Source of the DNA: Acinetobacter haemolyticus
GTDB taxonomy: Bacteria; Pseudomonadota; Gammaproteobacteria; Pseudomonadales; Moraxellaceae
Direction: 5' to 3'
Length of the DNA: 64,000 bases
NCBI RefSeq assembly: GCF_900406815.1
Contig: NZ_OVCN01000007.1
Span: 62,001-126,000 of the forward strand
The position numbers were made by a program, and so were the translations under genes. Each line of letters begins with the position of its first letter. Position 1 is the stretch's first letter. The notes under the pieces are model-generated. The model worked only from the letters and a program-made list of their open reading frames with translations, ran no database searches and had not been told where the DNA came from. This document shows positions 56,992-64,000 of this stretch, in pieces.

Positions 56992-58137
56992 ATGACTCAA
57001 TTGCCAAAAGTTAAACGTAATTTGCTTAGTTTCCAAGCTGCACAGAAAATACTGCATAGTCGCACAAGTCAACGTACGCAACATGTATTTACTAATGCCG
57101 CAGATCGTATTTTAAGAGGACATCAACTGGTTTTATCAGGAAAAACACCTTTTAATGTCGTTTACCAACGTGAAATCATAAGCTTACGTCACTACACTGC
57201 ACATTCAGATCAACCACCTAAACATCGTATTCCTTTAGTGATCGTGCCTCCATTGGCTGCGAATATGTTGATTTATGATCTATTCCCTCATCGAAGTCTG
57301 GTTCGTCATTTCCTAGCTCAAGGATTTGATGTTTATCTGATTGATTGGGGTAATCCGAGCATACGTCAAGCTAAATATAACCTTGGCACCTATGTAAAGA
57401 CGTTCATGCCTGATTTTATTAAAAAAATCCGAGAACATAGTGGCCAACAACAACTTTCTCTTTACGGATGGAGTTTAGGGGGTGCCCTCTCTCTATGCTA
57501 TACCGCCCTTTTTAAAGACAAAAATATCCAAAACCTAATGATCTTAGCGTCTCCGATTAACACACATAAATCGGGTTATATGGGCAAGTTCTATCAACGT
57601 CTTACTATCCCAGCAAAATGGATTCGCAATAATACCAACTTTCGTATCCGACAGATTCCAAGTCGTGTCTTTCATATCCATGGCTGGCAAAATACGCTAG
57701 GTTTTAAGCTCACCGATCCTATCGGAAATGTAAAAAACTATTGGGAACTTTTAAGAAATCTGAATGATCGTCAATTCGTGATCAATCATGCAACCTCGAG
57801 TTCCTTCGTTGATAATATGTTGGCTTATCCTGGTGGTGTCATGCGCGATATCATTATACGCTTCTGGATAGACAATGAATTATCGACAGGACGGGTTCAA
57901 TTTGGTGATCAAGTTGCAGACCTGAAAGATATTGATTGTTCAGTCCTCGCAATTGGTGGAGATACCGACATTATTGTTACAGCCGAAGCCGTACGCCCGT
58001 TAATGGATCTGATTAGCAGTAAAGATAAACAGTTCAAAATCGTAGCGGGTGGGCATATGGGATTGGTATCAGGCAATCAAGCTCCACAAGCAGTTTGGCC
58101 AGTGATCGACCAATGGTTAGCTGAACGCTCTGATTAA
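56992..58137 (+). CDS. PHA synthase-like alpha/beta hydrolase
   Basis: The 381 residues have the PhaC-type fold: PLAANMLIYDLFPHRSLVRH, FDVYLIDWGNPS, the nucleophile elbow YGWSLGGALS (serine instead of the cysteine of true PHA synthases), and a late histidine in GGHMGLVSG. With serine at the elbow it is more likely a hydrolase or acyltransferase than a polymerase. A weak AGG lies before the ATG. It stands alone and ends at a shared terminator. Confidence 0.78.
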   Translation: MTQLPKVKRNLLSFQAAQKILHSRTSQRTQHVFTNAADRILRGHQLVLSGKTPFNVVYQREIISLRHYTAHSDQPPKHRIPLVIVPPLAANMLIYDLFPHRSLVRHFLAQGFDVYLIDWGNPSIRQAKYNLGTYVKTFMPDFIKKIREHSGQQQLSLYGWSLGGALSLCYTALFKDKNIQNLMILASPINTHKSGYMGKFYQRLTIPAKWIRNNTNFRIRQIPSRVFHIHGWQNTLGFKLTDPIGNVKNYWELLRNLNDRQFVINHATSSSFVDNMLAYPGGVMRDIIIRFWIDNELSTGRVQFGDQVADLKDIDCSVLAIGGDTDIIVTAEAVRPLMDLISSKDKQFKIVAGGHMGLVSGNQAPQAVWPVIDQWLAERSD

Positions 58138-58153
58138 TAGTTCGCTTAACTTT

Positions 58154-58183
58154 AGGTTGTTGCTTTCATAAAAGTAACAACCT
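58154..58183. terminator. Bidirectional terminator between PhaC-like and MHYT genes
   Basis: AGGTTGTTGCTTT (58154-58166) pairs with AAAGTAACAACCT (58171-58183) with one wobble and a 4-base loop, between convergent genes. Confidence 0.75.
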
Positions 58184-58198
58184 TATCTCACATACAAC

Positions 58199-60262
58199 TT
58201 AAGCAAAGTGTTGTTTTCGATGTAAAACTAAACCATCAACATTGACAGGAAGACCCAACAGATAACCTTGTAATTGATGACAACCTAATTTGGTTAAAAT
58301 ATCTGCTTGTTGCTGAGTTTCTACACCTTCTGCCGTCACAGTTAAACCTAGTTTTGTGGCGAGATGAATAATACTTTCTAAAATCGCTTCTTCTTTGGAA
58401 TTTGGCTGTAAGTCCGTAATAAAACCCCGATCAATTTTAAGTTCATCCACAGGCAAATCTTTTAAATAGAGAAAACTCGAATACCCCGTTCCAAAATCAT
58501 CAATTGCAATACGAATACCTAGTTGACGTAAGCGCTCCAAGGTTCGAACACTCGAATCAATATGATGCATAGCAGTTGATTCTGTAATTTCTAAGATTAA
58601 ATTGTGAGGGTTAATCTGGTATTTTGCGATCAACTGCTCAAGTACACTAAATAACTTTTTGTTTTCAAACTGTAGGGCGGATAAATTTACCGCGATCGGA
58701 TAAAATAGACTGTTACTTTGTTCCCACTTCTGAATTTGCTGACAAGCTTGCTCTAACGCCCAATAACCCATTGGAATGATCAGTCCGGTTTTTTCGGCAC
58801 CATCAATAAACATCTGCGGTGTTAATAGTCCTAAGCTTGGATGTTTCCATCGAATCAAAGCCTCGACACCACAGACTTCATAATTTGCTGTAAATTTAGG
58901 TTGATAAAAAAGTACAAATTGCTGCTCATCCACAGCCTTATATAAATCATTGATTAGTTTTGATTGGCTACGGACATCTTGTTGATCAGACATCGCATGG
59001 AACATCGTATATGTATTCCGCCCCTGATCTTTGGACGTTAGCATGGCGATATCTGCATTAATCAGGAGATCTTGTATATTGCGACCATGCTCAGGGTAGA
59101 TCGCGATCCCCAAGCTGGCTGAGATATTAATATCTTTACCTGCAATCAGATAGGTTTCTTGAATATGATGCAAAATCTCATCTGCAAATTTCATAGCCTC
59201 CGTACTATCGGTATTTTCTGAGATGAGAACAAATTCATCCCCCCCAATACGAAACAGCCGCTGATTTGCATTCAGCTTCGTTTTCAAACGATGCGCCATT
59301 TGAATCAAGAGTTGATCACCCATATGATGCCCAAATGCATCATTCACCGATTTGAAACGATCTAAATCGATATAGAAAAAAGCGACTTTTTGGTTATGTA
59401 AATGGTGAAGCGGGAAAATGACTTCTGCATAGTCAGTTAAAAACAGACGATTGGGTAATTTAGTTAACGAGTCATGCAATGATTGTGTCGCAAGCTCTTT
59501 ATTAATCAGCATAAGCTGTTGATTACGTTGCTCCAAACGGGCTTCTAATACCGCCACAGCAAACCCTGCAACAAAGACCAAACTTGCAATAAAAATAATC
59601 GTAAATAATAAAATACTTTGTTCGGTTTGTGCTGGTGTACCAATATCAAAGAGGCTTTCGTTAAAATAAGTGGCAGCCATACCCGTATAATGCATACCGA
59701 CGATACTGAACGCCATGAGCAGAGCAACAAAGGCCTTTAAAGCAGCACGGTGACTGACTGCTACCTTATACTTAAAGACAAAGAAGAAACTTAAACCAGA
59801 ACCACTAATCGCAATTAAAATCGAGCAAATGACCATCAATGGATCATAATACATTTCATGATAATCAACCGTAAGAGCCGTCATACCAGTATAGTGCATG
59901 CCTGATATGCCTAAGCCCATAAAGACTGCACCCAAGATTAAACGAGCAGTCGGCAAGGTAGGTCGAGTGGTTAACCAAACCGCAAAAATAGATGCAACAG
60001 CGCCTATCAGATATGACAATACAGTCAAACCAATATCAAAGTGATATCCCTGTGGCAAATGGCTTGCCAGCATTCCCACGAAATGCATTGACCATATCGC
60101 TAATCCTAAGATTAGACCACTCGCGATTAAAATGCTCTTCTCAAACTTTTTATAAGCAGCTTTAAAAACGAGTTCTTCCATCGAAACTGCAGCATAACAT
60201 GTTACCACTGCAACCAGAATGGAAACGAGGACCAATGTGTTATCGTAATCAACGTGTACCAT
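58199..60262 (-). CDS. MHYT-GGDEF-EAL cyclic-di-GMP protein
   Basis: This membrane-bound cyclic-di-GMP enzyme starts with an MHYT sensor region of about seven helices holding MHFVG, MHYTG and MHYTG motifs, thought to bind copper and sense O2, CO or NO. The GGDEF domain has an intact RIGGDEF and no RxxD inhibitory site. The EAL domain has EALIRW, DDFGTGYSS, DELKIDRGF and AEGVET, all needed for phosphodiesterase activity. Both activities may be possible. The 687 residues are complete. It is a single gene. Confidence 0.92.
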   Translation of the reverse strand: MVHVDYDNTLVLVSILVAVVTCYAAVSMEELVFKAAYKKFEKSILIASGLILGLAIWSMHFVGMLASHLPQGYHFDIGLTVLSYLIGAVASIFAVWLTTRPTLPTARLILGAVFMGLGISGMHYTGMTALTVDYHEMYYDPLMVICSILIAISGSGLSFFFVFKYKVAVSHRAALKAFVALLMAFSIVGMHYTGMAATYFNESLFDIGTPAQTEQSILLFTIIFIASLVFVAGFAVAVLEARLEQRNQQLMLINKELATQSLHDSLTKLPNRLFLTDYAEVIFPLHHLHNQKVAFFYIDLDRFKSVNDAFGHHMGDQLLIQMAHRLKTKLNANQRLFRIGGDEFVLISENTDSTEAMKFADEILHHIQETYLIAGKDINISASLGIAIYPEHGRNIQDLLINADIAMLTSKDQGRNTYTMFHAMSDQQDVRSQSKLINDLYKAVDEQQFVLFYQPKFTANYEVCGVEALIRWKHPSLGLLTPQMFIDGAEKTGLIIPMGYWALEQACQQIQKWEQSNSLFYPIAVNLSALQFENKKLFSVLEQLIAKYQINPHNLILEITESTAMHHIDSSVRTLERLRQLGIRIAIDDFGTGYSSFLYLKDLPVDELKIDRGFITDLQPNSKEEAILESIIHLATKLGLTVTAEGVETQQQADILTKLGCHQLQGYLLGLPVNVDGLVLHRKQHFA

Positions 60263-60651
60263 AAAGGACTTCCATGATTATTCAGTACTTTTTTTTATTT
60301 ACGGAGCAATATGCTCAAAAACCAGAACGATCCTTCACACCCCAAAAAGCCATGAAATACAATTCATAAACTTTTTGTAACAATAACATCATCTAGCATA
60401 AGGTCAAGCCTTTTTCACTTTATAAATCAATAGAATATAAACATAGAATTATTTCACCCCAATGAAAACTCAGTTCTAATCCATTCTATTTCTTTATAAA
60501 CAGACTCATCTATACTAAATTTTAATCGCTCTCTTCCTTTTACAATCTATTTAAATTGCACAATTCGCTGGAACTATGCAAGCTTTTTTGTCTTAATCAT
60601 TGATTTTGTTTACTCGCATGCAAGGTATGAACGAAGAATAACAAAGTATGA
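60263..60651. other. Intergenic region upstream of the MHYT gene
   Basis: No gene is seen. The part near 60263 should hold the MHYT gene promoter. The stretch up to 60788 also carries the small RNA candidate and the ilv terminator listed separately. Confidence 0.4.
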
Positions 60652-60709
60652 GAAGCATCGCTTCGTAAGGTCCGTGCACAAGTGTGAAGCCAGACTTCAC
60701 TAAAGCACG
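60652..60709. ncRNA. Candidate small structured RNA near ilv operon end
   Basis: GAAGC-ATC-GCTTC (60652-60664) is followed by CGTGC (60674-60678) pairing with GCACG (60705-60709), enclosing GTGAAG-CCAGA-CTTCAC (60684-60700). On the plus strand an ATTATTTTT run follows. The structure could be a small RNA or a second terminator; the strand is not settled. Confidence 0.35.
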
Positions 60710-60730
60710 TAATAACCATTATTTTTCCCA

Positions 60731-60758
60731 TAAAAAAACCCACTCAAATAGAGTGGGT
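60731..60758 (-). terminator. Rho-independent terminator of the ilv operon
   Basis: ACCCACTC (60738-60745) pairs perfectly with GAGTGGGT (60751-60758), and TTTTTTT follows on the minus strand, 30 bp after the ilvC stop. Confidence 0.9.
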
Positions 60759-60788
60759 CTTTGCATTCAAATCAATTGATCCGAGAAA

Positions 60789-61817
<1,029 letters not shown>

Positions 61818-61869
61818 CTAAAATTTTTGTCATTTCCCTTGTTGTTTTACAAGGACAGATTTGGTCGCC

Positions 61870-61902
61870 CCCAATTTTGGCATTGCTTCAACCAAAATTG
61901 GG
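61870..61902 (-). promoter_or_regulatory. Hairpin between ilvN and ilvC, possible processing or attenuation site
   Basis: CCCAATTTTGG (61870-61880) pairs perfectly with CCAAAATTGGG (61892-61902) around an 11-base loop, 12 bp past the ilvN stop. No T run follows, so it is more likely an mRNA-stability or partial-termination element than a full terminator. Confidence 0.55.
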
Positions 61903-61913
61903 AGAAATATATA

Positions 61914-62405
61914 CTAAATTGTTAGAACTTTTTCGCCACGCGCGATGCCTGAAACACCTGAACGTACAACTTCTAAGATGGTATTTTCAGCCAATGCGTC
62001 TATGAAACCATCAATCTTGTCTGTTGTACCCGCGATTTGAATCGTATAAGTGGTTGGCGTTACATCAACGATTTGAGCACGGAAGATATCGGCAGTACGC
62101 TTAATTTCAGCACGTGCTGCACCTAAAGCTTTCACTTTAATCAACATCAGTTCACGTTCAATATGTGCGCCTTCTGACAAATCTACCACTTTTACCACTT
62201 CAACTAATTTGTTGAGTTGTTTAGTGATTTGCTCAATTTTATGATCATCACCATAAGTGGTTAACGTTAGACGAGATAAAGTTTCATCTTCAGTAGGTGC
62301 CACGTTTAACGTTTCAATGTTATAGCCACGTTGACTAAACAAACCTACAAGACGAGAAAGCGCACCAGCCTCGTTTTCAACGAGTACAGAAATAATATGT
62401 CTCAT
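61914..62405 (-). CDS. ilvN: Acetolactate synthase small (regulatory) subunit
   Basis: This 163-residue protein is the regulatory subunit of acetohydroxyacid synthase, often also labelled ilvH. The N-terminal ACT domain, which binds valine for feedback control, reads RHIISVLVENEAGALSRLVGLFSQRGYN; the C-terminal part has ARGEKVLTI at the end. Its ATG overlaps the ilvI stop by one base, which couples translation to the large subunit. Confidence 0.95.
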   Translation of the reverse strand: MRHIISVLVENEAGALSRLVGLFSQRGYNIETLNVAPTEDETLSRLTLTTYGDDHKIEQITKQLNKLVEVVKVVDLSEGAHIERELMLIKVKALGAARAEIKRTADIFRAQIVDVTPTTYTIQIAGTTDKIDGFIDALAENTILEVVRSGVSGIARGEKVLTI

Positions 62406-64000
62406 TATGTACGCTCCCCTTTACCTAACCACATATCCTTCATCGATTGACCCGCAACTAACATTGGGTAAACATGCTCTGTACGATCAACCATGACATT
62501 AATGAATACACATTTGTCATTGATCGCCATCGCTTCACCAAGCTTAGATTCCAACTCATCTGCATGGTTAATCTGGATACCTACATGACCATAAGCTTCC
62601 ATGAGCTTGGCAAAGTCAGGTAATGAATCCACATAAGAACTTGAATGACGTCCTTCATAGTTCATATCTTGCCACTGCTTAACCATTCCCAAGGCTTGGT
62701 TGTTTAAGCATAGAATTTTCACATTTAAGCCGTATTGCTTACATGTCGATAATTCTTGGATACACATCTGAATCGATGCTTCACCAGTGATACAAACGAC
62801 TTGTTGGTCAGGGAATGCAAGCTTTGCAGCCATGGCATAAGGTAAGCCCACGCCCATCGTTCCAAGACCACCAGAGTTAATCCATTGACGAGGACGCTTA
62901 TATTTATAGTAGTTGGCACCAAACATTTGGTGTTGACCCACGTCAGAAGTAATGATTGCTTCACCATTGGTCACACGATCTAATGCCTCAACCACTTGCT
63001 GAGGTTTCATTACACCATTTTGACCTTCTTCATAACGCAAGCCATGAACTTTACGCCACTCATTAATTTGAGACCACCATGCCGCAATCGCTTCAGGGTT
63101 TGGCTTAGATACGTTCATTTGCTTCAATTGAACCAGCATTTCTTGGAGTACTGGCTCTACAGCACCCACGATTGGGATGTGCGCCATAATCGTCTTAGAA
63201 ATCGTCGCTGGATCCACATCGATATGGATGACTTTAGCATTCAAACAGAATTTTGCAGGATTATTGGTTACACGGTCATCGAAACGCGCACCGATTGCTA
63301 AAATCACATCAGCATTGTGCATCGCCATGTTGGCTTCATATGTACCATGCATCCCTAACATACCCACAAATTGTGGATCGTTACCCGGGAATGCACCTAA
63401 TCCCATCAAGGTATTGGTTACAGGATAACCTAAGAGGTGTGCAAGCTCAGTCAATAGACCAGAAGCATTTCCTTGTACAACGCCACCACCCGTATAGATG
63501 ATTGGGCGTTTAGCAGAAATCAATTCATCGATTGCTTTACGAATTTGACCTGAATGACCGCGTGAAGGTGGCTGGTAAGAGCGCATTTTCACTTTTTCTG
63601 GGTATTCATAAGCAAATTTTTCTGCTGGATTTGTCGCATCTTTTGGAATATCAACCACAACTGGACCAGGACGGCCAGAAGACGCGATATAGAATGCTTT
63701 CTTAATAATTGCAGGAATTTCGCTAGCGTGACGCACTTGGAAACTGTGTTTTACGATTGGGCGTGAAATACCCACCATATCAGTTTCTTGGAATGCATCT
63801 TCACCAATTAAATGACTTGCAACCTGACCAGACAAAATCACCATTGGGATTGAGTCCATATAGGCAGTAGCAATTGGTGTGACTGTGTTGGTTGCACCTG
63901 GACCAGAAGTCACCAGTACAACACCTGTCTTGCCTGTTACGCGCGAGTAAGCATCGGCCATATGACCTGCTGCTTGTTCATGACGTACGAGGTAATGATT
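62405..64000 (-). CDS. ilvI: Acetolactate synthase large subunit, 5' end outside the window
   Basis: This is the catalytic TPP/FAD subunit of acetohydroxyacid synthase. The visible 531 codons run off the right edge; the first in-window residues are [20 protein letters not shown] (TPP-activating glutamate in RHEQ), so about 40-45 N-terminal residues are missing. The TPP motif begins [16 protein letters not shown], with GEAS where relatives usually have GDGS or GEGS, and [14 protein letters not shown] follows. The gene might be called ilvB or ilvI. It is first of the ilvI-ilvN-ilvC order. Confidence 0.95.
   Translation of the reverse strand, partial: NHYLVRHEQAAGHMADAYSRVTGKTGVVLVTSGPGATNTVTPIATAYMDSIPMVILSGQVASHLIGEDAFQETDMVGISRPIVKHSFQVRHASEIPAIIKKAFYIASSGRPGPVVVDIPKDATNPAEKFAYEYPEKVKMRSYQPPSRGHSGQIRKAIDELISAKRPIIYTGGGVVQGNASGLLTELAHLLGYPVTNTLMGLGAFPGNDPQFVGMLGMHGTYEANMAMHNADVILAIGARFDDRVTNNPAKFCLNAKVIHIDVDPATISKTIMAHIPIVGAVEPVLQEMLVQLKQMNVSKPNPEAIAAWWSQINEWRKVHGLRYEEGQNGVMKPQQVVEALDRVTNGEAIITSDVGQHQMFGANYYKYKRPRQWINSGGLGTMGVGLPYAMAAKLAFPDQQVVCITGEASIQMCIQELSTCKQYGLNVKILCLNNQALGMVKQWQDMNYEGRHSSSYVDSLPDFAKLMEAYGHVGIQINHADELESKLGEAMAINDKCVFINVMVDRTEHVYPMLVAGQSMKDMWLGKGERT

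Overview
The window looks like a chromosomal segment of a gammaproteobacterium, most probably Acinetobacter. The reasons are an AT-rich composition, the gene content (AcnA, PrfC, TatD, TcdA and an ilvI-ilvN-ilvC operon), and a tyrosine-integrase island sitting in the 5' end of dusA. The genus is inferred from gene content and protein similarity recalled from memory; no rRNA, tRNA or CRISPR array was seen.

Layout. (1) 1-8.7 kb: an MFS transporter, then a complete ectoine/hydroxyectoine cluster on the minus strand (ectA-ectB-ectC-ectD) with a MarR-type regulator upstream, then an arsenic operon (glutaredoxin-type arsC, arsR, LMW-phosphatase-type arsC, an ACR3 efflux pump, arsH). (2) 9.0-35.36 kb: a genomic island of about 26.3 kb. 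A 17-bp identical core occurs at 9044-9060, inside a 26-codon stub of the original dusA start, and again at 35346-35362 inside the intact dusA. The island supplied dusA with a new promoter, start codon and first 14 or so codons. (3) 35.3-46.5 kb: housekeeping genes (dusA, a CHAP-like protein, tcdA, MFS, acnA, tatD, two lipoproteins, prfC). (4) 46.6-53.5 kb: an apparent alkyl-sulfate catabolism cassette (alkylsulfatase, GMC alcohol oxidoreductase, aldehyde dehydrogenase, divergent AraC regulator). It is bracketed by a 172-bp direct duplication of the prfC 5' region, which suggests a recent insertion. (5) 53.6-64 kb: a carboxymuconolactone-decarboxylase-like protein, an unrecognised 503-aa protein, an envelope protein, a PhaC-like hydrolase, an MHYT-GGDEF-EAL protein and the ilv operon, with ilvI cut by the window edge.

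The island is a mosaic. Its left third is an AT-rich defence operon: a PaeR7I/XhoI-like type II restriction-modification pair followed 7 bp later by a PHP-domain SMC-like ATPase. Next come a DUF6602-type nuclease-like protein and a helicase-IV-like protein with an embedded nuclease-like domain. The middle is a backbone typical of integrative elements (directionality-factor-like protein, YqaJ-type exonuclease, DUF932 protein, small membrane proteins), with two strongly structured non-coding elements at 20670-20747 and 23616-23817. The right third has two overlapping DUF262 (GmrSD-like) genes, an HUH-type Gp2/YfjJ replication-like protein, an array of about 20 copies of an 8-bp repeat, two unrecognised convergent genes, a PrtN-like small regulator and the integrase.

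The items I rate most likely to be undescribed are the structured element at 23616-23817 just upstream of a 29-codon ORF with a strong ribosome binding site, the 20670-20747 long hairpin, the octanucleotide array with its neighbouring unknown gene pair, and the prfC-bracketed alkylsulfatase cassette. All pairings and repeats were found by eye; no folding, alignment or database search was run.
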